64,000 nucleotides of DNA from DASWTL01 sp966250385 (GTDB lineage Bacteria; Bacteroidota; Bacteroidia; Sphingobacteriales; Sphingobacteriaceae), in contig CBINHC010000003.1 of assembly GCA_966250385.1 (NCBI GenBank), positions 186,001-250,000 of the forward strand, in the 5' to 3' direction. Numbering within the stretch: the first letter of the stretch is position 1; each line of letters begins with the position of its first letter. A model generated the notes under the pieces. It did no database searches, was not told where the DNA came from, and worked only from the letters and a program-made list of their open reading frames with translations. The position numbers and the translations under genes were made by a program. Shown here one piece after another: positions 24,329-33,349 of the stretch.

Positions 24329-25009
24329 GTGAAGGTACTCATTGTAGAAGATGAAAAGACGCTGGCTTATGAAGTGGAAGCATTTCTGAAGAAGGCTTTC
24401 TACATCTGCGATCTTGCCCATACGGCAAGGACCGGGCTGGAGAAAGCAGGGACGAGCCTGTATGATTTTATCCTGCTGGATCTGGGACTTCCGGATCTGG
24501 ACGGCCTTAAGGTGCTTCAGGAAGCGAAAAAATATAACCCGAATGCCGCCTACATCATCCTGACGGCCCGGGGAAATATTGAAGACCGGATCCGGGGTCT
24601 TGACCTGGGTGCCGATGACTATCTTCCCAAGCCTTTTTCTCTGCCTGAGCTCCAGGCCCGGATGCAGGCGATTTCCCGGCGAAAGTTCAACCTGAATACC
24701 GAGGAGATCGCGGTGGGTGAGTTCCTGATCGACCTTCAGAAGCGGGTCGTGACCCATGCCGGCAATGAGATCGATCTTACCCGTAAGGAATTTGACCTGT
24801 TGAGCTACCTGCTGCTTCACAGGAACCGGGTACTGACCCGTATGCAGCTGAGTGAACACATCTGGGGAAGTTTCGCCGATGACGATTACGACTCCAACTA
24901 TATCGATGTGCACATCAAGAATATCCGGAAGAAGCTCAGCGCATCCGGATCAACCGAATGGCTGGAGACCGTCCGCGGCGTAGGCTATAAAATCAAGAAG
25001 CCGCAGTGA
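24329..25009 (+). CDS. OmpR/PhoB-family response regulator
   Basis: This 226-residue protein starts at GTG. The REC domain has VEDEKTL, acceptor Asp in FILLDLGLPDLDG, LTARG and LPKPFSL. The winged-helix DNA-binding domain occupies about residues 128-226, with LTRKEFDLLSYLL and WGSFADDDYDSNYIDVHIKNIRKKL and the typical end VRGVGYKI. It controls genes under the following kinase, whose GTG overlaps its stop codon (GTGA). The targets are unknown; the barrel in front is the obvious candidate. Confidence 0.96.
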   Translation: MKVLIVEDEKTLAYEVEAFLKKAFYICDLAHTARTGLEKAGTSLYDFILLDLGLPDLDGLKVLQEAKKYNPNAAYIILTARGNIEDRIRGLDLGADDYLPKPFSLPELQARMQAISRRKFNLNTEEIAVGEFLIDLQKRVVTHAGNEIDLTRKEFDLLSYLLLHRNRVLTRMQLSEHIWGSFADDDYDSNYIDVHIKNIRKKLSASGSTEWLETVRGVGYKIKKPQ

Positions 25010-26331
25010 AACTGATCACCAAGCTGACGCTTTTCATTACGCTGTCGAAGCTTGCCATCGTGCTGCTTTTCATCCTCACACTGCCTTTTCTGGTCGAAAA
25101 TATCGCTGATAAATACACCAATTATTACCTGGAACAGCAGCGCGACAAGGTTCTGGAAGCGGTTTCCAGGAATGGCGTGGACAGTTATCTGCAGGGCAGC
25201 GAAAGCTACGGCAGTTATACCATGCTGAAGGAGGAATATATATCCCTGGAGCCCGTTGACGGGGCCGTAACGCTGGATACGATTTATACCGATGACCGGA
25301 TCGTTGAACAGGATACATTAACCTACCGGGTACTGATGCATTCCTTTTCCGCTGGCGAACAGCGGTACCTGCTGGAGGTCGGGAAAACTACCGACACGAT
25401 CAGTCAGTATAACCGGCCCCTGCAGCGGATCGCCTCCATTGTCCTGCTCGGCCTGATCGGGATGACGCTGGTCATCGACCTGGTTTTTACCCGGTACCTG
25501 CTGAAGCCGCTGAACCTGATCATCCGGAGCAAGCTGATCAACCGGAAGTTTCCGTTCAAGGAGCATTCCGGACCAGTTCAGACCTCTACGTCGGACTTCA
25601 GGTACCTGGACGACTCCCTCATCCTGCTGATGAACCAGATCCACGAGGCGTTCGAAAAGGAACGGGAATTTACGGCCAACGCGTCCCACGAGCTGATGAC
25701 GCCGATCGGCATCCTGCAGAACAAGATCGAAAACCTGATGGATGACCGGGAACTGGACGACGACCTCCAGGAGCGGCTGATGGAAATGCAGAAGACCGTG
25801 AACCGGCTTAAGAAGATCGTGCGGTCCCTGCTGCTGATCAGCCGGATCGACAACGAACAATTCTCCAAGGCCGAATCGGCTAACGTATATGACCTGATCG
25901 CTGATGTCACCGAAGAGATCAGCCACCGCCTCGAAGAGCATCAGATCAGCATCGAGATCCGGGTTGACCGGGCGAAGAAGTTTACGAACATCAACAGGGA
26001 TCTGTTATTCCAGCTTTTTTACAACCTGATCAACAACGCGATCAAATACAATAAACCGCAAGGCAGCATCCGGATCACCGATGAGGTCCGGAACGGACAA
26101 TACCGGATCCGGGTGACGGATACCGGAATAGGAATTGCACAGGAGGAGCTGCCCCTGATCTTTAACCGGTTCAAAAAGAACGTGGCCGGTTCCGAAGGAA
26201 GTTACGGACTGGGGCTTTCCATCGTAAAGAGTATCGCAGATTACCATGGTATGAAGATCAGTGCCGACTCGGCGCCGGGCGAGGGTACCACCTTCCTGAT
26301 CATCGTGCCCGGGCCGATCGTAACCGGCTGA
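25006..26331 (+). CDS. sensor histidine kinase
   Basis: The 441-residue kinase has two transmembrane helices (residues 8-30 and 142-163), with a sensor loop of about 110 residues between them. The H-box is FTANASHELMTPIGIL with His228. The ATPase domain has LFYNLINNAIKYN, VTDTGIGI, and GSYGLGLSIVKSIA. The start is GTG, overlapping the regulator stop by 4 bp. It forms a classic pair with the OmpR-type regulator. The periplasmic loop has no recognised fold, so the signal cannot be named. Confidence 0.95.
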   Translation: MKLITKLTLFITLSKLAIVLLFILTLPFLVENIADKYTNYYLEQQRDKVLEAVSRNGVDSYLQGSESYGSYTMLKEEYISLEPVDGAVTLDTIYTDDRIVEQDTLTYRVLMHSFSAGEQRYLLEVGKTTDTISQYNRPLQRIASIVLLGLIGMTLVIDLVFTRYLLKPLNLIIRSKLINRKFPFKEHSGPVQTSTSDFRYLDDSLILLMNQIHEAFEKEREFTANASHELMTPIGILQNKIENLMDDRELDDDLQERLMEMQKTVNRLKKIVRSLLLISRIDNEQFSKAESANVYDLIADVTEEISHRLEEHQISIEIRVDRAKKFTNINRDLLFQLFYNLINNAIKYNKPQGSIRITDEVRNGQYRIRVTDTGIGIAQEELPLIFNRFKKNVAGSEGSYGLGLSIVKSIADYHGMKISADSAPGEGTTFLIIVPGPIVTG

Positions 26332-26351
26332 TGGTCCGCCAGTTTTCGCGA

Positions 26352-26657
26352 TCACTTCACCATCATCTTCTGGTCCTTCCAGTTCCACCATTTCAGCATT
26401 TCAGGTTCCTGTAGGTCCCGCGGGGTGTCTGCATAATAAACGGCACATCTGAAGGTGTACAGTACGCACCTGTCCTGAACGACTCCCGCATAGGCATTCG
26501 ACAGATCATACAGCTCTTCCGGGTCCCTCCCTCTTAATTCCGCAACGGAGCGGATATTGATGTTCCAGAGATCTGACGCCAGGGACTTGCCGATTCCCGG
26601 TATGACGGAGAGTTCTTTAATGGCCTGTTCTTTGGTGATTTTCATGGCTGATTTCAT
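26352..26657 (-). CDS. Cdd1-like (pathogenicity locus) helix-hairpin-helix protein
   Basis: This 101-residue protein matches the small family named after the Clostridium difficile pathogenicity-locus flanking gene Cdd1. It has a helix-hairpin-helix start (LSVIPGIGKSLASDLWNIN) like those of DNA-binding repair proteins, then GRDPEELYDLSN, and a Cys- and Trp-rich C-terminus (YYADTPRDLQEPEMLKWWNW). The function is not established. Either ATG at 26657 or 26645 could start it. It is convergent with the kinase gene and stands alone. Confidence 0.85.
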   Translation of the reverse strand: MKSAMKITKEQAIKELSVIPGIGKSLASDLWNINIRSVAELRGRDPEELYDLSNAYAGVVQDRCVLYTFRCAVYYADTPRDLQEPEMLKWWNWKDQKMMVK

Positions 26658-26707
26658 ATGCCGGATCGTCGCTTTCGTGTGAAGTTACGAGGTTTGTGCC
26701 TTATTTG

Positions 26708-27175
26708 CTATTGGGCGGTGACTTTGGCTATCAGGCTGATCTGTCCCAGGTGATAGGCGTCATGCTGGACGATCCCCAGGATGTTTTCGTAATAGGTCAT
26801 CTGATTCCCGGGATAGACTTTTCCAAGGTCCTGCTCCGGGAAGTTCTCGAGGAATGCTGTCCACTGCTCCTGACTTTTCTCCAGTTCAGCGAGCGTGTTC
26901 CGCCAGGCATCTTCTGACGGGTCATCCAGCGGCCCGAAATAGTTATCGTCCGGGGAGACCGTTACTTCACCGCCGACCCGACGGAGCACTTCCAGCCTCC
27001 ATTTCGCCAGGTGGTTAACGATCTGCCAGATCGAGTTCCAGCCGGGGAACACCTTCCGTTGCGCCTGTTCCGCCGAAAGGGTGCGCAGTTTTCCCATCAG
27101 GGTGACGTCGATCCAGGGAGATCCGTCGTAGAGATCCTTAAAAAGCTTTTGAATTCTTAGTGACTCTTCCATCAT
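26708..27175 (-). CDS. DinB family protein
   Basis: The 155-residue four-helix protein has the metal-binding His pattern of the DinB/YfiT superfamily: NSIWQIVNHLAKWR and VQHDAYHLGQI (one His in the first motif, two in the last). Members include thiol-dependent transferases (bacillithiol or mycothiol) and many proteins of unknown role. It is the first of several members of this superfamily in the window. It is followed on the same strand by the broken methyltransferase gene upstream in transcription, with 7 bp between them. Confidence 0.9.
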   Translation of the reverse strand: MMEESLRIQKLFKDLYDGSPWIDVTLMGKLRTLSAEQAQRKVFPGWNSIWQIVNHLAKWRLEVLRRVGGEVTVSPDDNYFGPLDDPSEDAWRNTLAELEKSQEQWTAFLENFPEQDLGKVYPGNQMTYYENILGIVQHDAYHLGQISLIAKVTAQ

Positions 27176-27182
27176 ATCCCGT

Positions 27183-28220
27183 CTATGCTAGTTTCGCTTC
27201 AATCAGACTCATCGGGGAGCGGGTGGGGATTATCCTTGTCATGTTGAATCCGGCTCCTTCCAGCAGCCGGCAAAACTCATCCGCGGTGCGTTCCATCCCG
27301 CCTTCCACCAGCATCATCAGCACATCCAGCGTTTTGGACGGATGCGGAATATTTTCTCCCGGCACAACCATCTCCGCGAGCAGGAGCTTTGCGCCGGCAT
27401 TCATTGCGGCCCCGATGTTCTTCAGGATCCGGATACTTCGTTCGTCATCCCAGTCATGAATGATGTGCTTCATGATATAACAGTCTCCGCCCCCGGGAAC
27501 CAAAGTAAAGAAATCTCCGGAAACCAGCTCTACCCGGTTTGCGACGCCCGTCTTCTCAAGCTCCCGGGGCGCATCCCTGATTACGAAGGGAAGATCGAAC
27601 AGTATGCCCTGTATCCCGGGATATTGCTGAAGAATGCCCGCCAGCAGCATGCCGTGCCCCCGGCAACATCGACCAGCCTTCCGGTTCCTGAAAAATCGTA
27701 TGCTTCCAGAATGGCGGGCACGGCCAGTTCTGAAAGGTTCGTCATCGCCCGGTTGAAGATTTCCCCGGCCTCCCGGTTCTGCTCAAAAATACTCGAAGGT
27801 GCTCATACCGTGTATCTTGTGATGAGCGATTCCGCCGGTTTTCAGGCTATAAAGGATCTGGGCCCAGTCGTTCCAGAGCCAGTCCTCGCCGATCATCACG
27901 GCGAAATCCCGCATGGATCCGGGAGAACCGGACTGGAGGAGCCGTCCCATCTGGGTTAATCCGAAAGTCCGGCCGGCGCTTTCAGTGAAGAGTCCGACCG
28001 CCGCCAGGTTCCGTAGCACCCGGTATAGCGCACCGGGGTCCGTCCCGGTTTCCGCGGCCAGGCTGGTGACCGGTTTGGGATGATCTTTCAGCAGGTCAGG
28101 GATTGCGAGTCTGGCTACAGCCCATATGCACTTCTGAACCAGTCCGCCAAAGATCAGCTGGTTGAGGACGACTTCCGGGGGCGGTCCGCCCTCGGCTGGC
28201 TTTATTTGCTCCGTTTCCAT
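27183..28220 (-). pseudogene. O-methyltransferase (COMT-like), two compensating frameshifts
   Basis: The gene encodes a SAM-dependent methyltransferase of the plant-COMT/hydroxyneurosporene type. The N-terminal dimerisation/winged-helix part runs from 28220 and hits TGA at 27785-27783. From there the frame continues one base shifted through FEQNREAGEIFNRAM and LVDVAGG (SAM motif I). It then returns to the original frame for GMLLAGILQQYPG and the catalytic HIIHDWDDE, ending at 27183. The shifts fall at an A/T run of five (27785-27789, one base too many) and a C/G run of five (27657-27661, one too few). The intact product would be about 345 residues. Recent mutation or a sequencing error are both possible. 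Confidence 0.85.
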
Positions 28221-28286
28221 CGTAATATGGTTTGATGTTCGACAGGAAGAGGGAAGAACTGTTATCGACGGGAGAGTATTTGCAGG

Positions 28287-29129
28287 TTACAGGTTTTGCG
28301 TGCTGAACGTATCGCCCTTGCGGATATCACCCGTGTCAAAGCCTTTTTTGAACCAGCGGACCCGCTGGGCGGAAGTTCCATGGGTGAACGCGTCCGGGAC
28401 CACGCGACCCTGGGACTGTTCCTGCAGCCGGTCATCGCCGATTGCGCTGGCCGCGTTCAGGGCCTCCTCAATATCCCCTTCGTCCAGTACGAACTGCTTA
28501 CCCCGCCCATGGTGCGCCCAGACTCCGGCATAGAAGTCAGCCTGCAGTTCCAGTCGTACGGAAAGCTTATTGTATTCGGTTTCTGAAAGACGGCCGCGCA
28601 TTTCGTCCACTTTCCGGGTTGTTCCCATCAGGTCCTGGACGTGGTGTCCCACCTCGTGCGCGATCACATAGGCCTGCGCGAAATCGCCCGGCGCTCCGAA
28701 GCGGTTCTGAAGTTCATCATAAAAGGAGAGGTCGATATAAACCTTCTGGTCGGCAGGGCAGTAAAAAGGGCCGGTCGCTGCGCTTGCAAAGCCGCATCCG
28801 GACTGCGTCTGGCCGTCAAAGAGCACCAGGGTCGGCTCCTGGTATTCGCCGCCATTTTCCCGGAAAAGATTCGTCCAGACCTCGTCCGTCGAAGCCAGCA
28901 CGTTGTTAACGAACCTGCCGCCGGCGTCTTCAGGAGTTCCGGTCTTTGCCGGGGCGGTTTGCGCCGCGGGATCCACGCCGGGGATTGCACTGAGGAACCG
29001 GGTGGCGTCTTCGCCGAACAGTAAACCCAGAATCACGGCCACTATACCGAATCCGCCCAGGGCCATGCCGCCTCTGCCGCCTCTTCGGTCTTCAATATTT
29101 CCGGAACCTCCTCCACCAAGCCAGCGCAT
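28287..29129 (-). CDS. neutral zinc metallopeptidase (YpfJ family)
   Basis: The 280-residue protein has a Gly-rich start (MRWLGGGGSGNIEDRRGG), a transmembrane segment (FGIVAVILGLLFG), and a zinc peptidase domain with YVIAHEVGHHVQ (HExxH) and LELQADFYAGVWA, which provides the third ligand. It ends with GTSAQRVRWFKKGF. The family is the putative neutral zinc metallopeptidase group (PF04228), membrane anchored with the catalytic part outside. The substrates are unknown. It lies 52 bp downstream of gltX on the same strand and may share its transcript. Confidence 0.93.
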   Translation of the reverse strand: MRWLGGGGSGNIEDRRGGRGGMALGGFGIVAVILGLLFGEDATRFLSAIPGVDPAAQTAPAKTGTPEDAGGRFVNNVLASTDEVWTNLFRENGGEYQEPTLVLFDGQTQSGCGFASAATGPFYCPADQKVYIDLSFYDELQNRFGAPGDFAQAYVIAHEVGHHVQDLMGTTRKVDEMRGRLSETEYNKLSVRLELQADFYAGVWAHHGRGKQFVLDEGDIEEALNAASAIGDDRLQEQSQGRVVPDAFTHGTSAQRVRWFKKGFDTGDIRKGDTFSTQNL

Positions 29130-29181
29130 AGTAATGATGTTTACCAGCTTAACAGGACGGGCGAGAGGTTTGTTTTTACGA

Positions 29182-30729
29182 TCAGCCCTGGATAGCCGCC
29201 AGGCCGGCTGCTATTCGCAGCGACGTAGCTTCCTTGCCGAGAAGGGCTGCAATCTCGAAGACCTGCGGTCCGAACTTGCCGCCGACCAGCATGATCCGGA
29301 AAGGCAGCATCAATTCGCCGGTCTTCAGACCTTTTTCCTCCGCCAGCGCTTTGAACGCGCTTTCCAGCTCAGCCGCCGTGTATGCATTGATATTGGTGAA
29401 CGTGGACATGAGGGCGCTGAAAAACTCCGTTTTCGCGTCGTTCCATTTCGGCCTCACTGCCTCGAGGTCATAGGTTACCGGCGGTTCAAAAAAGAAGGAA
29501 GCCTGTTTCCACAGGTCGGTAAGCAGGGTGCAGCGGTCTTTCACCAGGCCTGCCACCGTGACGGCTTTTTCGCGGTCTTCATGCGTCAGATCAACGATCA
29601 GCTGCTCTGATTTGACGTTCTCCAGGTATTGTTTAAGTAATTCCTCGCCCAGTACCCGGTCATCCGTACGCTTGATCCATTCGGCATTGAACCATTTTGC
29701 TTTATCGAAATCAAATTTTGCACCGGCCTTGCTAACCCGCTCAATAGAAAATTTTTCGATCAGTTCGTCCATGGTGAAGATCTCCTGGTCCGTGCCGTCA
29801 TTCCAGCCGAGCAGGGCCAGTAAGTTGATGAACGCTTCAGGGAGAAATCCCATTTCCCGGAATCCGGGGGTCAGTTCCCCGGTTTGAGGATCTTTCCAGT
29901 TCATCGCATAGACCGGAAAACCCAGTCGTGCGCCGTCACGTTTGCTCAGCTTCCCGTTTCCGTCCGGTTTCAGGATCAGGGGCAGGTGTACCCACTCCGG
30001 CATCCGGTCTTTCCAGCCGAGGTATTCCCACAGCAGGAGATGTACCGGCGCTGAAGGCAGCCATTCCTCGCCACGGAAAGCATGGGTGATCTCCATCTGG
30101 TAGTCGTCGACGACCACGGCCAGGTGATAGGTCGGCATACCGTCGGCTTTCAGCAGGACCTTGTCATCCACCAGGTTGGTATCGAAGGAGACATGTCCGC
30201 GGATCAGATCATGGAAGGAAACGGTTTCGTCGGAAGGGACCTTGATCCGGATCACATAGGGCTGCCCGGCCCGGATCAGTTCCTGTACTTCCTTATCGGA
30301 AAGCGAAATGGAGTTTCTCATCGTCTTCCGGTACTGATGGCCATATTGGAAGTTTGCGATCTCCTGCCTTTTCTGCTCGAGCTCCTGCGGGGTGTCGAAT
30401 GCATAATAAGCATAGCCGTCCCGGACGAGCTGTTCAGCGAACGCCCGGTAACGGTCCTTCCTTTCGCTCTGACGGTAAGGGGCGAATGGTCCGCCCGCCG
30501 AGGGGCTTTCATCAGGGATGAGGCCGCACCATGTCAGGCAGTCCATGATATATTGTTCAGCTCCTTCCACATACCGGTTCTGGTCAGTGTCCTCGATCCG
30601 GAGAACAAAATCGCCGCCATGTTTCCTGGCGAATAAATAATTGAACAGAACCGTGCGGACGCCGCCGAGGTGCAGTCCACCGGTCGGGCTTGGAGCAAAT
30701 CGTACTCGAACTCTTTTAGCTACTGACAT
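29182..30729 (-). CDS. gltX: glutamyl-tRNA synthetase
   Basis: This 515-residue class I enzyme has RFAPSPTGGLHLGGVRT (HIGH-type motif at 20-23) and GKLSKRDGARLGF (KMSKS type). The C-terminal half is the helical anticodon-binding domain of bacterial GluRS. It charges tRNA-Glu. The -7 element TATCTTTG ends only four bases before the ATG, so the transcript should start at or next to the start codon and be leaderless or nearly so. Confidence 0.97.
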   Translation of the reverse strand: MSVAKRVRVRFAPSPTGGLHLGGVRTVLFNYLFARKHGGDFVLRIEDTDQNRYVEGAEQYIMDCLTWCGLIPDESPSAGGPFAPYRQSERKDRYRAFAEQLVRDGYAYYAFDTPQELEQKRQEIANFQYGHQYRKTMRNSISLSDKEVQELIRAGQPYVIRIKVPSDETVSFHDLIRGHVSFDTNLVDDKVLLKADGMPTYHLAVVVDDYQMEITHAFRGEEWLPSAPVHLLLWEYLGWKDRMPEWVHLPLILKPDGNGKLSKRDGARLGFPVYAMNWKDPQTGELTPGFREMGFLPEAFINLLALLGWNDGTDQEIFTMDELIEKFSIERVSKAGAKFDFDKAKWFNAEWIKRTDDRVLGEELLKQYLENVKSEQLIVDLTHEDREKAVTVAGLVKDRCTLLTDLWKQASFFFEPPVTYDLEAVRPKWNDAKTEFFSALMSTFTNINAYTAAELESAFKALAEEKGLKTGELMLPFRIMLVGGKFGPQVFEIAALLGKEATSLRIAAGLAAIQG

Positions 30730-30733
30730 GGTG

Positions 30734-30741
30734 CAAAGATA
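30734..30741 (-). promoter_or_regulatory. -7 element giving a near-leaderless gltX mRNA
   Basis: The minus strand reads TATCTTTG, a full match to TAnnTTTG, with four bases between it and the gltX ATG. Confidence 0.65.
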
Positions 30742-30820
30742 GGGTTTCGGAAATTAAAGGGTTTCATTATCCTTGTCGCAAAACCAAACAACAGGAACCT
30801 TTTTCGTATTTTGTGAACTG

Positions 30821-32047
30821 ATGAACCCTTATCTTCAAAAGAGGCGCTGGAAATTCCTTCTTCTTGCGTTTGCGATCGTTATTGCCGGCTCCTCTCTGTG
30901 GTATACCAACTACCTGGTCAAGAACATCTCGGAGGCCGAAAGGACACGGGCGGAGGTGTGGGCCAAGGCTACGCAGAACATCGTGGAAATGCCGGATATC
31001 AATGACGAGTTCATCACGTTCATTTACTCGATCCGTGACAGCCTGTCGGTTCCGGCGATCGTGACCGATTCGCGGGACAGCATCATCTCCTGGAAGGGAC
31101 TTGACAGTACCAGGACGAACAGTCCCCTGGAGGCCCGGAGCAGCAACCTGAGATACGATCCGTTGTATTTCAGAACCCAGCTTAATGAGATGAAGGTCCA
31201 GCACCCGCCGATCCCCCTCAATCTGTACCGGTTCAGTAACGAACGGTGGTATGTATACTATAAGGATTCCACGCTGCTGATGCAGCTTCGGGTGTTCCCT
31301 TATATCCAGCTGACCGTCATCGCTATTTTTCTTTTTGTGGCCTACGTCGTATTCAGTTCATCCCGCCGGTCGGAACAGAACCAGGTTTGGGTCGGTCTGG
31401 CCAAGGAGACAGCCCACCAGCTTGGAACGCCGATCTCTTCGCTGATGGCCTGGATCGAACTCCTCAAGTCTCGTTTCAACGCGGATCATGATCCGCTGGT
31501 CCTGGAAATGGAAAATGACGTCCGGCGGCTGGAGATCATCGCCGACCGTTTCTCCAAGATCGGGTCAAAGCCTGTTCTGGTCAGTCACGTGGTATTTGAC
31601 GTGGTCAGCGAATTTGTGGATTATTTCAGGATCCGCACCAGCGATAAGATCAGTTTTGAGGTCAAGGGCGACCGGCATGCGGAGGCCCTGCTGAACATCC
31701 ACCTCTTTGACTGGGTCATGGAGAACCTGATGAAAAACTCCGTGAACGCCATTGAAAATACCGGCAGGATCGAAGTGCTCATCACCGAAAACCTCGCGAA
31801 GGAGCAGGTGTTCATCGATGTGTCCGATACCGGGAAAGGGATTTCACGCATGAATTTCGAGACGATTTTCCAACCGGGCTATACGACCCGCAAGCGCGGC
31901 TGGGGGCTAGGCCTTTCACTGACGAAGCGGATCGTTGAAAATTATCACCGTGGCCAGATTTTCGTAAAAGATTCCGAAATTGGCAAAGGAACCGTTATCC
32001 GGATAATTCTTAAAAGCAGCTTAAAATATGAACCGACCAGGAACTGA
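30821..32047 (+). CDS. sensor histidine kinase, Bacteroidota type
   Basis: The 408-residue protein has two transmembrane helices (about 11-29 and 159-179) around a periplasmic loop of some 130 residues. The H-box is AKETAHQLGTPISSLMAWIE with His199, a form frequent in Bacteroidota. The ATPase domain has MENLMKNSVNAIEN, VSDTGKGIS and RGWGLGLSLTKRIV. The ATG at 30821 is chosen over an upstream TTG. No response regulator is adjacent. It overlaps the DinB gene by 20 bp and begins a three-gene run. Confidence 0.92.
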   Translation: MNPYLQKRRWKFLLLAFAIVIAGSSLWYTNYLVKNISEAERTRAEVWAKATQNIVEMPDINDEFITFIYSIRDSLSVPAIVTDSRDSIISWKGLDSTRTNSPLEARSSNLRYDPLYFRTQLNEMKVQHPPIPLNLYRFSNERWYVYYKDSTLLMQLRVFPYIQLTVIAIFLFVAYVVFSSSRRSEQNQVWVGLAKETAHQLGTPISSLMAWIELLKSRFNADHDPLVLEMENDVRRLEIIADRFSKIGSKPVLVSHVVFDVVSEFVDYFRIRTSDKISFEVKGDRHAEALLNIHLFDWVMENLMKNSVNAIENTGRIEVLITENLAKEQVFIDVSDTGKGISRMNFETIFQPGYTTRKRGWGLGLSLTKRIVENYHRGQIFVKDSEIGKGTVIRIILKSSLKYEPTRN

Positions 32048-32534
32048 CGAATTCGCACCCTATTACCAGAAGTATATTGATACGGTGGACGACGATGTGA
32101 TCGATGAACTCGAAACGCAGGCAACGTCATTCAGGGACTTCATTCTTTCTCTTCCGGATGACAAGGCAGACTTCGCCTATGCGGAGGGCAAATGGACCGT
32201 GAAGGAACTGTTGGGGCATATTATCGATACGGAGCGGATCATGACCTACCGCGCACTACGTTTTTCGCGGAACGATCTGCAGCCCCTGCCGGGCTTCGAG
32301 GAGAATCAGTACGTGGCGAATGCGCGTTTCCGTGAACGCACCCTGGGCGACCTTGCGGAGGAGTTCAACCTGCTGCGGCGGGCCAACCTGCATTTTTTCC
32401 GGTCGCTGAATGAGACCGAGCTCAGTCTCAAGGGGGTAGCCAGCGGTCAGGGTATGTCGGTCAGGGCCTTGTTGTTTGTGATCGCCGGGCATGTTCACCA
32501 TCACCGCCGGATACTTTCAGAACGGTATCTATGA
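32028..32534 (+). CDS. DinB family protein
   Basis: The 168-residue protein has the superfamily core: KWTVKELLGHIIDTERIMTYR (first His) and VIAGHVHHHRRILSERYL (last His cluster). This is the class annotated as DinB_2. It may be a metal-dependent thiol transferase or hydrolase, with the substrate unknown. It overlaps the kinase upstream by 20 bp and the thioesterase downstream by 4 bp (ATGA), so the three are translated together. Confidence 0.92.
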   Translation: MNRPGTDEFAPYYQKYIDTVDDDVIDELETQATSFRDFILSLPDDKADFAYAEGKWTVKELLGHIIDTERIMTYRALRFSRNDLQPLPGFEENQYVANARFRERTLGDLAEEFNLLRRANLHFFRSLNETELSLKGVASGQGMSVRALLFVIAGHVHHHRRILSERYL

Positions 32535-32956
32535 TCTGGAAAAGAGAGACGACCGCCGCGGAGCTTAATTCCCGGTTCAGGCATGACCTGGGCAGTTTGC
32601 TGGAGATCGAATTCACGGAGATCGGGGATGATTTTCTTGTTGCCCGGATGCCGGTAACGGAGAAAGTACATCAGCCGGCGGGGATCCTGCATGGCGGGGC
32701 ATCGGTCGTTTTGGCTGAAACGCTGGGGAGCGTCGCATCCGGACTGCTTATCGATACCGAACGATATATGGCGGTGGGCCTGGAGATCAATGCCAACCAC
32801 CTGAGACCGGTGAAAAAGGGTTATGTACGGGGTGTCTGCCAGCCGGTGCATATCGGCGGAAAAACCCATGTCTGGGATATCAGGCTGTATGATGAGCGCG
32901 GAAAGATGAACTGCATCAGCCGCCTGACCGTGGCCGTGATACCGCATGTGAAATAA
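32531..32956 (+). CDS. hotdog-fold acyl-CoA thioesterase (PaaI/MenI type)
   Basis: This 141-residue hotdog protein has the family signature AGILHGGASVVLAETLGSVA, with the HGG turn and the catalytic Glu. The second half has VGLEINANHLRPVKKG. This class includes 1,4-dihydroxy-2-naphthoyl-CoA thioesterase (MenI) and PaaI. Because menaquinone is the usual quinone of Bacteroidota, MenI is a reasonable guess, but no men gene lies near. It is translationally coupled to the DinB gene and followed by a terminator. Confidence 0.92.
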   Translation: MIWKRETTAAELNSRFRHDLGSLLEIEFTEIGDDFLVARMPVTEKVHQPAGILHGGASVVLAETLGSVASGLLIDTERYMAVGLEINANHLRPVKKGYVRGVCQPVHIGGKTHVWDIRLYDERGKMNCISRLTVAVIPHVK

Positions 32957-32957
32957 A

Positions 32958-32990
32958 GGGCCTGCCGGATCAGGCAGGCCCCGTTTAGCT
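32958..32990. terminator. bidirectional terminator
   Basis: GGGCCTGCC pairs with GGCAGGCCC around GGATCA. CTTTATTT follows on the minus strand and CGTTT on the plus strand. It lies between two converging genes. Confidence 0.75.
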
Positions 32991-33349
32991 TATTTTTCCT
33001 TGTCAAGGACCTCTTTCTTTTCGACCAGGTAAGAAATCAGGAGTCCCAATCCCCCGAATACGCCGATAAGGCCGAAGTAGACCGCCACATTGCTTGCGCG
33101 GCGGAAACCGTTGTCGTAATTCAGGACCGTGTGATCTAGCAGGTAAGCGATGAACAATCCCATGCCTGCGCCCATCAGCAACAGACCCCATTTCAGGTTC
33201 TTATAAGGTTCTGCCTGCGGCCGGCCCAGTTTGGGGTCCATGCCGTTCTGAATCATGGCCATGTTTTCCCTGCTCTGCAGGCACCGGATACCGAAGATCA
33301 TGGCGAAGAGGCCGGTTCCGAGTAGAATAAATGTTAGTGCTGGTTGCAT
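32990..33349 (-). CDS. DUF6249-like small membrane protein
   Basis: The 119-residue protein has three transmembrane segments (about residues 4-22, 52-69 and 88-108) with RENMAMIQNGMDPKL after the first, a pattern I associate with the DUF6249 family of Bacteroidota. It is divergent from the ECF sigma factor gene 294 bp away, a common arrangement for this family, though a regulatory link is an inference. No enzymatic motif is present. Confidence 0.78.
   Translation of the reverse strand: MQPALTFILLGTGLFAMIFGIRCLQSRENMAMIQNGMDPKLGRPQAEPYKNLKWGLLLMGAGMGLFIAYLLDHTVLNYDNGFRRASNVAVYFGLIGVFGGLGLLISYLVEKKEVLDKEK

Noticed and set aside
27657..27789. Programmed frameshifting as an explanation for the broken methyltransferase
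   Set aside because: Two shifts of opposite sign at runs of five, with no slippery heptamer or stimulatory element, fit mutation or sequencing error better.
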